Source: Piscicola geometra | Taxonomy: Eukaryota; Annelida; Clitellata; Hirudinida; Piscicolidae | Assembly (NCBI GenBank): GCA_943735955.1 | Contig: OX030961.1 | Location: 5,554,420-5,618,419 of the forward strand | DNA: 64,000 bases | Direction of reading: 5' to 3' | In this document: positions 23,495 to 44,300 of the stretch, one piece after another | Numbering within the stretch: the first letter of the stretch is position 1 | Layout: every line of letters begins with the position of its first letter | The notes under the pieces: model-generated | What the model was told of the DNA's origin: nothing | What the model saw: only the letters and a program-made list of their open reading frames with translations | Databases searched by the model: none | Program-made: the position numbers and the translations under genes

Positions 23495-26056
23495 CTAAGT
23501 TTTTCCTCCACTTTCTACCTTCCGTCTTTTGGCATCACTGGCAGAATCATTATCATTACTCTTTTTATTATTATTATTATTGCTGTAACTACTATTACTA
23601 CAATCATCCATAGTTCTGATGGCTTCTTCAAAATCTTGGATGGCCAGCGACCTGTTCCATAGATCTAGGTGAAGGAGGGTTGTTGCAATAATTTATTAAA
23701 TGAATAAAAGTATCAATTAAATTAATTACAAATAAATTAATTATTTAATGCGTAATCTAGCTAATTGACACTTACCGAAATCGTCTTCCGCCACTAAATC
23801 GACAGAATCGTCGACAGCGGATGTGTCTTCAAAAAATTTTATTGAATTTTAACACATTAAAAAAAAGTGCTAAATAAAAAATAAACCACCAAATTTTATA
23901 TTCAGTCTTGCAGATAGTCTCACCTGTAAAGTCGAGACACGAATGATTGCCGCCTTTTCTGACGTCATCGAAACTCTTGTGCGTCTTGCCGAAGAATGGC
24001 TTGGCTGTGTTGAGAGGGGTGGTGAAGGCGTCGGGAGGCTTGGTGCTCTTTGAGGTGTCTCCAGGCCCAGCAGCAACAGGCGTCTTTGGGATGCTTCCAT
24101 CTTCTGCATCCTTCAAAGTGGCTGTCCTTCGTAGCCTCTGCTGGTACTCCAGCTGCTTCTGACGCTGCTTCAGCTTCCGTTGCAGCTTCTCATCATCCAG
24201 CATCAAGCCCCCCTCCCCTCCTCCTCCCCCTCCTCCTCCTCCTCCTCCTCCACTCCCTCTCACCACCATAGCAACTGAGCTGCTCTCTTCATCATTAGAA
24301 GTGCTGATGCTAGGGGTAGTCATGGTAATGATGTTGTCTTTAGATTCATCCCTCCTGGCTACGTCATTAAAACTTTTCCTTCTCAACGCCATGTTCCTAT
24401 TAGATGCAACTCTATCTTGCAATGAGTTGTTGTTGTCATCGTTGTTGTTGTTGTTGCTATGGGTATTAGTATTTGTTGTTGTTGGGGCGGGTTTAGCGCT
24501 ACAACTGGTGCTTTGGTTGTTGATATTAGTAGTATCATTATCAACCCTTCTACAATCATCAACATCACCATCATTTATACTTGCATTATAACCAGCCGTA
24601 GTAGTTGTACTCTTATTACTATTACGACCATTATTATTATTATTATTATTAACGGGATCATTACTATAGCTCCTCTTGGCCATGTATCTAGCTCTGTTGA
24701 TTGACTCGTTGACGAAGCCTTTTTTAAATTCGGCAACACTCAACTTCTCTGCCTCCTGGCAGTGTGGTAGTGGTAGTAGCGTTGCTTTGGTGTGTGCTGT
24801 GTGGTTTGTTTGTTGTGTCCGTTGGTGTAATTTTACAGTAGAAGGTTAACACCATCATCATCATCACCATTCTTATTATCATCATCATCATGATTCTCAT
24901 CATCACCATCACCACCGGCTTAGGGCACTTGGTGATGAACTTGAGGTAGTTAGAGTCACCCAAACAGTTGCCCAAGCCGTTTCCAAAACTCCTGGCGACG
25001 AAAGTGAAACATTCTTAAATAAATAACAAATTAATTAATAATAATTTAAAAGAAAACAAAAAGAAAATACCCAAATGGAATTGAACATGAAAAAAATCAA
25101 TTAGAGACTTCAGTGTTCGCTTGAGGGCGTCTGTCACAGCCTCCTTTCGCGCCTTTTCCACTGACAATGCTTTCGAACGCATGCCCTCACACACGCCGTA
25201 GCCTATGTCTTCGTGGTAGACGCCGTCCTGCAGTGGTTGGAGGTGATGGTGGCTAGATGGAGAACTATGAATGAATGTGAATGAGTGGATGGAGAACGAT
25301 AATGGGTGAAAAATATTTTTACAGTTTAATGTAAGGGCTTCAAAAATTATTTATATTGGAATGGTAATCAAGATAGTTTTACTTTCAGTAGCACTCTGAC
25401 AATTGCACTGACCCCCACATAAAATTTTCCATTAAAAAGGTCAACAAAATCTAAAAAATAAAAATAATTTTTAAATAAAATAAATAAGAAAACTGAGTAT
25501 TGCAGTTTTCAAAAACACTCAATATTTAATATAAAATGTATTCATAATTAATATTATATACAATTACATTTATATATCACTCACCAACAGTCTGGTTCTC
25601 AATGGAGTGAGACCAGCCGTTGAAACCAAACATCTCATTAGCTAGGTTCACCAGACGCCATCCCTCCACATAAGCAAGCTATTCGTTGAAGAAATATTAA
25701 TTAATAGTCATTAATTACATTTTAATATATAAAGTTTAAAGGGTTTTCTTTCTTATTCACCTTTTGACCACCAGCTCCAGGCCTCTGACTTATGAATTCA
25801 GGCCCCAGCTTCTGCCTGAGTGCATTTTGAATGCATATATGCTCTTCCTCTGTGTACTCTACCTAGTTTGAAATTGTTAAAAATTATTTTTTAAAATACA
25901 ATTAATTAGTATTGAATAAAAGATTGTTGGTGGTAAAACGTAACTTTCAAATTCTTATTAATTAATTAATTATTCAAAATTATATAATTATTTATTTATT
26001 ACTTGTCCAAATCTTGTTGGTATGTCTTTACTCTTTTTTATTATTTCATTCGCCAT
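23495..26056 (-). CDS. RAD52: RAD52 single-strand annealing protein, complete
   Basis: Nuclear recombination mediator that anneals RPA-coated single strands. Exons (minus): 26056-26003, 25862-25761, 25678-25585, 25450-25383, 25227-25109, 24991-24916, 24755-23924, 23826-23776, 23664-23495; all phases agree, giving 521 aa (human 418). The N-terminal ring-forming domain (residues about 15-185) is highly conserved: [37 protein letters not shown] with the DNA-binding Arg before it (EGWRLVN), [11 protein letters not shown], and [20 protein letters not shown]. The C-terminal half has a basic [18 protein letters not shown] stretch like the vertebrate RPA/RAD51-binding region, and ends near AKRRKVE, an NLS like the KKRK end of human RAD52. 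Inserts of Asn runs and 12 or more Gly (around 24225) lengthen it. The start has an in-frame TAG two codons upstream. Confidence 0.95.
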
Positions 26057-27310
26057 GAGCTAACAATTAAAATGTATCATGAATATCTTTAAAAAAAAAA
26101 TTGCATGGCTAATTAAAAAAATATTATAAATCCATACTAGTAAATGACCAAATCAAAATGTAATTTGATACGTAAAACAACTTGAATTTAAAATTTAAAT
26201 TTTAAATGTAACTTTTTTTTAAATTAACTTTCAGAGCAAAAAATTTAAATTGATTCTAAAGCGTTTAGTTTATTCCGGAAAAAAATCATTGTATCAAAAT
26301 TAAAATGTATGAAAGTTTATTCAAAAGCATGATAGAATTAACGTGAAATAGTTAATATAAATTTATAGAAACTTTTAAATGGCAAAAACTGTTAATAATG
26401 ATATCATGAGTTCCAAAAATCCCTTACAGCAAAGTCTTGGCTCTAATCATTGAATCAAATCGTTGGATTTACAACGTAGCTTAACTGGATATTCTTAATG
26501 ACTTCTTAAAAGTATGATTTAACAACACAAAGCGGTTTATGGCCAGAAAAAGGATTAAAGTATAAAAAGCTTCGAGTTACATTAATGGGTTAGATATTTG
26601 CACAATGATTTGCAACTTGAATAGGATAAAGCTCAATAAAACAGTTAACTGTATGATACACTGAATAGAAAAGTCTTTAAAACACGTTGATTGTTTGCGA
26701 GAAAAATAAAGCACAACAATTATCTGGCTCATGACCACGAAAAAATAATTTATCGAAAAATATTCATTCTGCGAATATGACTGAGTGCCAGCAAATATAT
26801 TATTTGATGTTCGAGCCTCTATCCCGATGTCAATTTGTTATAGTTTCAGGCGATAACCTTGCTCGAAGTGGCAATGTATTTGAGTGTTGGAGTGTGTTAG
26901 GAAAGAGATAGATGCCGCCAAAAACAACTTAAGCCTCGTCAACAAAAATAAAAAACAAAAAAATTAAATTTCTCTCCTATGACCTGACCTGTTATGGGAA
27001 ACGTTTATGCCTACAATAGTTTTTTGTAAAAGGGTTTTGGAGTGTAATGGGACAGTCTATTGGAAGGGAGGAATGGTGGATTGAGAAGAAACCATCGAAA
27101 AATGTTATTTAATAAAAAAAATTCGTAATGTTATGAATGGAATTGAGATTAATTATTTTTATTTAGTTCCAATCTATCCATTCAGACATCGCTATATCGA
27201 TGCATCTACATATTCATTAAACCGCCCATCACTCAACCATTTCTTCTTACATTCATTCCTCTGTCCCTTCCTCAACCCTTCCCCATCCAATCAAGCCGGC
27301 ATCCCATCCA
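26057..27310. other. Short AT-rich interval between RAD52 and complexin
   Basis: Holds the RAD52 promoter (minus strand, right of 26056) and the complexin 3' UTR. No coding exon seen. Confidence 0.5.
27158..27163 (-). terminator. Candidate polyadenylation signal for complexin
   Basis: AATAAA on the minus strand about 150 bp after the complexin stop. Confidence 0.45.
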
Positions 27311-30300
27311 TCACTGCAGAGAGCACTTCTCAGAGGCCTGGCTAACCGAGGTTGCAACATTTGACGGCAAATCTTTCATTTTGCTCGTCAATTCATCAAG
27401 GTTCTTTGGAAAAATTGAGTCTGTGGGTGGAAGCGTGGAGTTGATACTGAAGTTAGCATTAAAATCATTTAATAAAAATATCTTTAATTATATTATTTGA
27501 ATACATTGTAAAAATGGTATACTATAATTTTTTATTGCAAACTACTCAGAACCTTTTGCGTAGGGGTCATAGTCAGGGTCAGTTTCCAAGGCGAGTTCTT
27601 CCGGAGTCTTCTTCTTCCTTCCCAGTCTGCCTTCGAGGCCTGGATCCTCAACTGGGACCTGCTTCTTCTGGATGTTGTACTGGTGGGGAATCGGAGAAAG
27701 AAAGTGAAGAAATGTGAAGTTGAGAGATTAAAAATAGACGTAAAGGATGTGGGAAATTGAAAATAAATGAAGGGAAAGATGAAAAATATGAAAAGAAAAA
27801 CGGTAAAATAATAAAATGTTTAATTTATTAAAAGATTTGAAAAAAAATTGGTAAAAATGATACAATATCTAGATCGAATATTTTGAATTAGAAATGGGTA
27901 GTGAGTAAAAAGGATGCATTTGGAAGTATTAAAGTGTGCTTTAGAAAGTAGAAGAGATTATGGAGTGGAGAAGAAGATAAAATTCACGTTAAAAAAATAG
28001 ATATATAAATTTTCAAAACGTGTTTGGGATGATAATTTAAGGAGGCGGATAGATTCCAAATATTTTTGATTTAGGAATGAGAATTTAGAAAGAATTGAAA
28101 ATGTAGGCGTATAGAAGGAAGAGGTAGTCGTAAACATGGGAAATTACTAAAAACTGTATTAATACGGAATGATATATTCTGTGTAATAATAATTATCGAA
28201 TCAATGAGTAAATTTAGAATAATTTGAAAAGTTATTTTCAAGAGTTTTAAATTTCTTCTAGATTTAATGGAAAAGCTCTACTGGCATGTGACTTGAGGTG
28301 CATCCAGGAAGAAATCAACATACATAAGATTCGACAGACGTGTCATGAATATCTTCGCACCCTTTGGGAATGCGACCCGTATGAGAATTATACTGCGCTA
28401 TAAAAACTTTATTGTCAGATATAACTTCTCTAAAGAATATACCCCTAGCTCTATTATAGAATAATATTTTCTATTTTTTGATGGGTTAAAGTTTCTAGAA
28501 TCTGTGCCGTTCTTCAAATGGGAAGAAATACATTTCAGACTTGAGAATGCCTATAAAAGGGTCAGTATGTAATCTCATTTGTTCCCTAAACCTCTCTCAT
28601 AATGCAATTAGGTATGAATAAACTTCACTACATGTGGACTTTACATGTTCATAGAATATTGAAACTTTGGTTTGCAGCAGTTCAGTAAAAGGTTTACGAG
28701 AAAGCGTCTGAGGCAGTGAGTGCATGGGAATAAATATTTATGGAGACGGCAGCAACAGTCGCATCCCGCAAGAATAAAGTGGATTAGGCCGAATAAAAAG
28801 TCATTTAAACCAATACAAGAAAGCTGATGTCCGTACATTGTCTAGAGAACAGGATTAGCGACATACAACAACAAACCAAAAGATTTATCTTCACTCTGAT
28901 ATCCTCCAAGCAATTCTTTTGACTCAATTTTGCCTTGTTTTTAATATTGTTCCTTTAAGATGAAAAATATTTTTGTTTGCGAAATCTTAGGTGTTTTGGA
29001 TAGTATTCAGAGGCTGCTCAATGAAGATGGAAATATACGATTCTAGAGCATGTGATGCGACAGATACAACTGGTCAACCACTACTTTAACCATTAGTTAC
29101 TGAAAGCATTTAAGAAATCTCAAAACAAAAAAATGTAAAGAAATAAAAGAGGTATCGATAGGAAGAGAGCAAAAAAGCAAAGATGCAGTATATGCACCAT
29201 TGCATTGCACCATTGGTGCATCAGATCAAACATCAAAGAAAGGAGCAAATAATGGAAGAGAGAAATGTTATTGATCATGATGCGTTGAAGTGGCCGTTTA
29301 ATCGGATTGCAAAGATTTTATAGCTCGTTCGGACTTACCTACGCAAGTATGCATGATTTGTTTGTGTTTTTGAAAAGCGAAGGCCGTTCATTTTTGAATA
29401 TGCCTCTCGCGAAATATTGAAAAATATTGATTGGTCTTTCCAAGAAGAAGAGAACTATTTGAATAAATAGCTGGGTGGAATGTCTTTGATGCTTCTTTAA
29501 TCCTTTTAATTGGATTCCGAATCTCATCTCAGTGCTAGACTCAACTCAGTTTCTGGAGTGGTTTGAACTTTCGGCAGAGGTCTTCGTGTGAACGCCATTG
29601 TAATCTGACTGCAGTAAACTATGCCCTACATATTCAAATTGCTTGTAAACCCCTCAAAACGATATTCTGTTTCTTGAATTGCTTGGACACTCAGGTTTTA
29701 TTTAAACTTTTGTTTTCTCACGCAATATTCACTCTCTTCTGACTGTCCCCTCCATCACCTCTGATATCCGTTTTGATTTTTTCGTCATAAGCACTAAAGA
29801 ATTTTTAAAATAAAAATTTCGCACCCGAAATCCCTCACACAAATCAAGACTTTTCCAAGCACATCACCAGTCCACCAAGAACCATTTCAACCTATTATCT
29901 CTACAGGTGTGTCCCGGTAAGCTACCACTACCACTCTAATTACCATTAAGCCATTTCCAACCCACCCAGCACACGACCGACTTTATCTCGAATAGACTGT
30001 CTCATGCATTCCCTCTCCTCTTCCATCTTCCTGTACTTTTCATTCCTTTTCTCTTCTGCTTCCCTTCTCGCCTCTGCAACTTCTGGATCTTCTTCCTCTT
30101 CCTTGAAAAAGAAAAAAAGAAAAATAGTTGTTCTATCGACGGAGATCAATCGTTGGATTAGTCATTGCAAATTGAGTGCTATGAATACTGCAACCTTTCC
30201 TTTATCTTTGTCCTCCTCCTTATCTCCCAGAGCTCCCGTGACGCCTGTATGGAAAGTAAATACAAAAAGATTATTTAAACATAATTTGAAATAGCCAATA

Positions 30301-30933
30301 AAATTAACCATTTGAGGCACTATCAAAGCCTCGATGGATTAGTTTTGTTTGCGGTTTTAATTTTATCCCAACGTGAGGCGTCTTGCTTTTATTTGATACT
30401 GTTTTGCATCACTTTGTGTTTTTCATTTATATTTCTATTTTATGAGCTTATTACCGCTTTTTATGTTATATTTATTTGATTTAATGAAAATTTAGAAATT
30501 TCTTTTTTCAAAAGCCTCCATATATCACGAGAGGTCGATAAACTTCCATTCGCTGGAATAATTTCTTCACCGCCTCAAATATGCCACCTTTAATGCTTTA
30601 TTATTATTTAAAAAAACTAAATTGAAAAATGTATTTCAAAGAATTATAAATTATAAAACATGTGTGTTAAAGTCCTCATAACTATAGGAAAGATAACGTT
30701 CAAATCTTAAAATGTACAAAGACCCCTTAAACCATGTTAAAACTAATAATAAGACTAAGATAAAGACATGCAACGGAACAAACAGCAAAACATGCAAATA
30801 AAACAGCAACAAAAAAAGCAAACAAACAATGAGACAAATAATGAGACAAATAATGATACAAATAATGATACAAACTCAAGGACCTACCACTCAGGGGGTT
30901 CCCGAAGAGACCTCCACCCAGCAGGGAAACCAT
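27311..30933 (-). CDS. Complexin with C-terminal CaaX box, complete
   Basis: Small presynaptic SNARE-binding protein that clamps and promotes vesicle fusion. Five exons (minus): 30933-30888, 30244-30195, 30101-29982, 27679-27553, 27420-27311; phases agree, giving 150 aa. Exon 3 gives the accessory and central helices: EEDPEVAEARREAEEKR and RKMEEERECMRQSIRDK; exon 4 continues YNIQKK, completing the family DKYNIKKK motif. Exon 4 also carries GRLGRKKKTPEELALETD. The end is EKCSLQ, a CaaX box with final Gln predicting farnesylation, as in fly and other invertebrate complexins; it would tether the protein to vesicles or membranes. The N-terminus MVSLLGGGLFGNPLSG is glycine-rich. The last acceptor is taken at 27421 because the earlier AG gives a stop. 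The 1.9-kb intron holds no other gene. Confidence 0.95.
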
Positions 30934-38379
<7,446 letters not shown>

Positions 38380-41300
38380 ATGAACCGCATTATATCTTGG
38401 TCTCGAAACAAAATTATTGGTAAAAAGACTCCAAACACATTTGAAGAAAAATTAGACAGCGTAGATGGAGCATTGAAAAGCAAGGCAAAAGAAACCATGA
38501 AACAGTCTGAAGATGGAAGGCAAGAAAAGGTGTTGATGATCCAGTGGAACGACGAGGATGCTCCAGAGAAGTGTCTCAGCCAGCTCTCCGACGACAGTGC
38601 CTTTTCCAGCTCAGGATGCATCGTCCACGACCCTTCCCTGCAACTGGACTCCGACTCAAACAAGGAGGGACACCACTTCAACAGCTCTCTCGACCAAGAC
38701 GACTTGAGTGACGAAGAACTCCAGCAGCACAACATCGATCTTCCCACCCCTTCCGAAGACATCAAGAAAGAATCGTATGAAGAAAGTTTCTCCTCACTGC
38801 CCTACCAAGCCCCTTCACCGCTTCTTTCCGTCTCAACAGAGCATGGAAACTCCATTCCGAACCAAACCTTCAACAAGTCTCTGCATGAGCTGGTCAGGTC
38901 TACGTCGGTGGAGGTGGGAAGCAAGAAAGTGGGCTTCAGAGACCGCCTTAAACGAATCTCCAAACTGGGAACGGATCGTCACAGTCTCTTTGTCGACTCT
39001 TTCCACAACTCAGAACACTCTTGTTCTTCCCTGGAACTAGACTCCTTCGACATTTGGGTGTCTTCTTCATTCTCGCCCAAGCCGGACTCCATGATCGAGG
39101 TTCGTGTTGACGATCAATTATTTTTTTAAATATCATTTTATTGGCGTTTTTGGAGGACAAAAATATTATTTGAGTGTTTATTAATTAATTAAAAACTAAA
39201 CATTATTTAAGTGTTTATTAATTAACAATCAAGTTGTATACTCGGGAGCTTAATTGCCCCTTTTTCGTATTCAATTCGTGAGGGCTTCAAAGATTGTTTT
39301 CATAATCATCAAATGAGTCATTCTTTATTTTTCGAAATTCGCATGTTTTTAATCAGAAACTCTTGAAAATCATAAAAAAAGTAACACCCTTATATTTTCA
39401 GTTTCAACGAAAAAAATTTCAAGAATTTTTTTTTATGAAAACAAACTAAATAATCCCTTACACGGTATAACTTATACCTTTCTAATTTCAAATGCAGGCC
39501 AAATTAAAATGTAAAAATACTAAACTGAGATGACTTTACCCTTTTGTGAAGTCAATCCTCATTTTAAGACTGTCGATTATTCTCTCCGTCAAAGTCAGAA
39601 TAGATTGTATATCTCTCACACGCCGGTTTTCAAACGTCACATCTAAAGCAGTAAACAACCCAATTCTTCACGTACATGTCTCTCAAGAGATTTATTTCTA
39701 TCCAAGTCCACCTAGACAACAATTTAAAAAGCTCACTACTCTACTGCTCTCTTGGCCAAAGGACAAGGCGTTGAAAGAATATTTGAAACTTTTAAAACTA
39801 ATTTCAAGCTGATGTCACTAGAATTAAAATAGGATCAATGCTGCTGGCCAATGTTCAGTCAACCAGGATTCGAGTGCAGGTCTGCAGTACGCAGGCTTGG
39901 AAGGTGCCTCTGAGGTTGAGTTAAATGGTCAGAAAAGATGAAAGAGGCGATATAGTCACATCAAATGACAGAAATTATCAATGGAAAATAATATTATAAA
40001 AAAAACTAGTACAGAAAAAATTTTAAAAAGTATGCAGATATAAATATTAAGCTGAAAAAGAGCAGAAGATTCCAGATGACAGCTCTGAAGCAGGCAGGGT
40101 TGGAGATTGACGCACGAGATATTGTGAATGGGTTCGTTTATAACGAAGATAACAATGCAGATACTATCAGCAGTCGGACTACCTTACAGCCCTGTTGCCT
40201 TCTAACTACAACGAAAATTATAATGAACGAAATCTTATTGTCTTTCGCTAGAAGCTCGTCTGCACTCAATGTAGTGAACAAACAGGCGAGAATGCTGTGT
40301 AGTAGTGTTACTTTGTCATTTATATTGTTAACTGATTTCGAAAATGTCTTTAGAGTGAATCATTTAGGATTTTTATTAACATCGCTTAACGGAAAAAAGG
40401 AAATTAGAGTAAAAAATGAATGGTCAGAAAGAATTTATCAATTAAACTCAATGAGACTTTGTAAGAATCACGCTACGCTGATAAAAAATTATTTCCACGA
40501 ACTTATCGGATTAAGAGAATAAAATCTTTTCAGTAATTATTGCATTTTTAGTTCAGTGTATAATATAATTTTTTTATTTTAAAACTGAAAATATCTTATT
40601 TAATTTTTAAAGGAAGTCCATGTTAATTATTCCTGATTTTTAATGTCCGTGAAATTAAAAATTAATTTTTAACTTTAGTGACTTGTAATACCTCTTTAAA
40701 AAAGTTTCAAAAGCATAAAAAATAAATGAATTTGTTTAACACAATTTTTTATTTTTTTAATTCTTTTTTTCAAAGCATTTTTCTACACCATCATCTCCAC
40801 CAACACCTCCATCTCCAGGTCATCCGGGTGGACCCTTTCATGAGAGCCAGGATTCTGAGTTCCGGCAGCTCTGTGACGTCACCGACACTATCATCATCAC
40901 CATCCACCGTGGCGGTTCTCCAGAGCTGCTCCAAGAACAAAGACATGGCATTGTGCGTTTTGGTCTAATTTATTTCCATTTTTACTTGAGGCTTTAAGAC
41001 ATTTTCGAACTTTTTATGTTGTCTATAAAAAGGCAATAAAGGTCTTATTGATGGTTATGGCAGGTAACTACTGATTCAATAAGCCGCTGTGATCCTTAAA
41101 GCTCCGTCAATATCGAAAGAATGTCTTGCAATTTGATGGAATTAACTGTTCTCTCGTGTTGCAATTATTGAAGGTAACCACTTGTTTATTCTCCCTACAG
41201 TGAAAAAGAATTCCAGAGATGCTTAAGAAAGGGACCGATTAAGAAGGTTAATGCTGAAAAACTTAGTCATTTTACACTTTTTTATTAAATTCGTTCTTGA

Positions 41301-44300
41301 CTCATGGGCGGTATTTATGAGTGTTCAACATTTTTCATAAAGTTCTTCAGTTCAAAAATGTTCAAGAAAACTCTGAGTTTTTTGTAAAATAGTGAGTATG
41401 AGTTGCTTTTTAAATAATTTATTGTCATATTTTTTAAACCTTTGTCATACTATATTGTAATATAATGGATTGTGTTTAAAACATATATATTTTTTGTGAA
41501 AGGGCATTTCAAAAAGTATCGTAAAAATGCGTTGAGTGTTTTTAAGATTTGTTCAAGAAGGCTTGAGTCGGGCTTGAAACTTATAAATTAATGCAAACTT
41601 GATCATGTGGCATTAATACAGCTATAGGCTGGAAGGTTTTAGCAGTTTGAGTGGTTCTATTTTATGTAAGTTCGTATTGTCATTGTTATTGATATTTGAT
41701 TTATACGTTCATCACGGGTCACTTTAGATTGAGCTGTTGTGAGTTCAAAATTTATGGAGAGCCTCAATCATAGAACCGACGAGAAGAATGACTAGGCAAT
41801 ATTATGCTTATTAAATTTTTATTTTGACTAAATGCGAATTTTTATAAATTCTTTTTTCAAATCCAAGTCATAAAATGTTATCCTATCAAACACGCAGCAA
41901 AAATATTTGCAATAGACTAAATGCATTAGGCAACTGTGCAGTCGTCCTTAGAGTGGTAGTAGTGCCAAGGTCTTGAAGCATGTAAGTCGTCGATAATGCC
42001 ATTAGACATAACCGCTTCACGTTCACACAGCATAGCACATAATTGAATAAGGTTGAGACTTACATATTACAACGAGAACATTAAATTATTTTTATTATTG
42101 AGGAACTATAGCCGTTCATTAAAGTGTAATAATAAATTATTTTCAAGGATATTTCAACTAATGCAGGCAAACAGCGCCTAAAGCATTTAGCTGAAAAGCA
42201 TTTATTACTCACTATCGTTACTTCATCAATCAAGTTGATTTTTTAACTTATTCAAATATTATCCCAATAATCTAATATCCCAATTACTTGATAGGAATGT
42301 ATTGAAGATTCGTGAAAAATGTTTTAATTTGAATACAAATTGCATTATGCAGGCAGGCAAACGACTGAGCTACTGCTTTCTTTTCGAGGCGTTCCTCCTT
42401 CTGGCCAAGCCGAAGTACTTAACTATAATTCTCATCTTTATTTTTGTACAATTAAAATAAAATTGTTGCATAAAAGAATGATATATTAGTTGGTAAACAC
42501 CATTCCACCACGCTTGCTCCACTTTCTCACTTTACTTCTCTCAGACTGGCCTCAATCTACCAACTCAAACACGTCGTCACACTGAAACTTCTCTGGGTCT
42601 CATTGCGAGCAAGTCCTGATGCTGATGATGATGCCAGTGAGGATGATAATGATCGGAAACTGCCTCTTGTAAAGAAGGGAATTAAACGTCCCGATGAGGA
42701 TGCCGATGAAAGAAAGTGCTCTAGTGATAATAACCTGCGGAAGGAAACCAAGCTTGAAGTGCCTTCTTCACACGTGCCTATCAGTGGAAACAGCAACGAA
42801 ATAAAGATGAAAAGCAAAGTCAACCTCAACAATGACAAGAACTTCAGCAACAGCCACCACAACATCCACTTCACTCCCACTAACGACAGCCACTCCAGCC
42901 ATGAGACAGCTGCAGTTACCATAGGCTGGATCAACGAAAAAGTACGCATGAAGACTTTAACTTTTTTCTCTGAAACCGACAAGAAATCCTGGATGACCGA
43001 CATTCGAAGGTTGGCTTTGCTGGGGATTGTGGAATGGTTTGGCGAGCTGAAAGATGGAAGGATACACTTTGAAGAACATTACAATAATTGATAATGCTTT
43101 GAAAAAAAGTAATTTTCAAAAAAAATGTTTTTAACAACTTATAGGCAACAAGACGTGGTGTGCAGTGACATGGAAAAGATTCTGATTGTCAAAGTCCAAT
43201 GCTACGATAAAGAGTTCGGAATACGGGTGAGCTGCTCTTGACATGACCTTAAGTGATAATAAAACTCGTTAAATTTTTCATGTTTTATAAGTAAAATTTT
43301 TGAAGTTTATGAATATTTCATTTGTTTTACAGACGAAAAAGTTGGGCGTGGTAAGGAACGACACGATGCGAGAGGTGCTTGGGAAGTTTCCAAAGAAAGG
43401 AATTTCCTTTGTAAGTCTTTGAAAAATAAAAATAAAGAGATTATATTTTCACCCTACAAGGTTGTATTATTGACCAACTGTAAATGTTATGTCTTGCAGA
43501 TATTTGGCAACTTGACGGATTTTAGTTTTGGCGTAAAGTTCGTGAACAGCATGGACAACTACTACCTGAAAGGTAGAGTTTTTTTACAATTTTCAGTTTT
43601 TAAAATGGTTCAAAATCGTGATAATATAAATTTTATTTTAAATATATTAGAATCATTTGGAAGCTTCGTACTGAACAAAGTTAAATAGAGATTACTGAGG
43701 GGATTATAGCTATGGGCTTGAGGTCAGGGTTTGTGCAATAGATCCATCGCAATAACTACGATGGCATTTAATTATAGCTTCGTTTGAGAGGCGCTGTAGA
43801 AGCATATGTAATTATATGCAAAGAAAAGTTTTACCCTGATGCTATCACTAGAGGTCTCAATCAACTAAACTTTGATTTGTCTGTATTCGTACTAGGCTCT
43901 TTGAGCCTCAATCTATGGAACAACCAATCCAATAAGCCACAATACCACAAGCTATTCTGAATCTGCACCAATAATTAGCCATTCAAAAGCTTTTTAGGTG
44001 TAGTATTGTATACACAAATTTATCTTGGAAACTAATCATCCAAACTCACCAATTCCACACAGGCTCTGAAAGTCTTTTCGTCTTGCAACTGGCCTCGGAC
44101 AAAGGTCTTTTGAACGGCAACATCGACTGCTTCACCATCTCTCAAGCCAGAGTCTCCAGTATCACCAAGCAAAGTAGGCTTAGTTTTACAATTAAATTGC
44201 TTTTTATTTTAAAGGTTTTTTGGCTCTAATGTTTTGAGAAGAGTTCATTTCATAAAAAGGGTTTTATTTCATAATCGCTTGAATAAATGTAAGTTAATAA

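Noticed and set aside
40076..40522. 148-codon open frame in an intron of the ARHGAP20-like gene
   Set aside because: Ordinary amino-acid composition but no recognisable domain, no splice context linking it to the gene, and AT-rich surroundings; it could be a relic, but I cannot support it.
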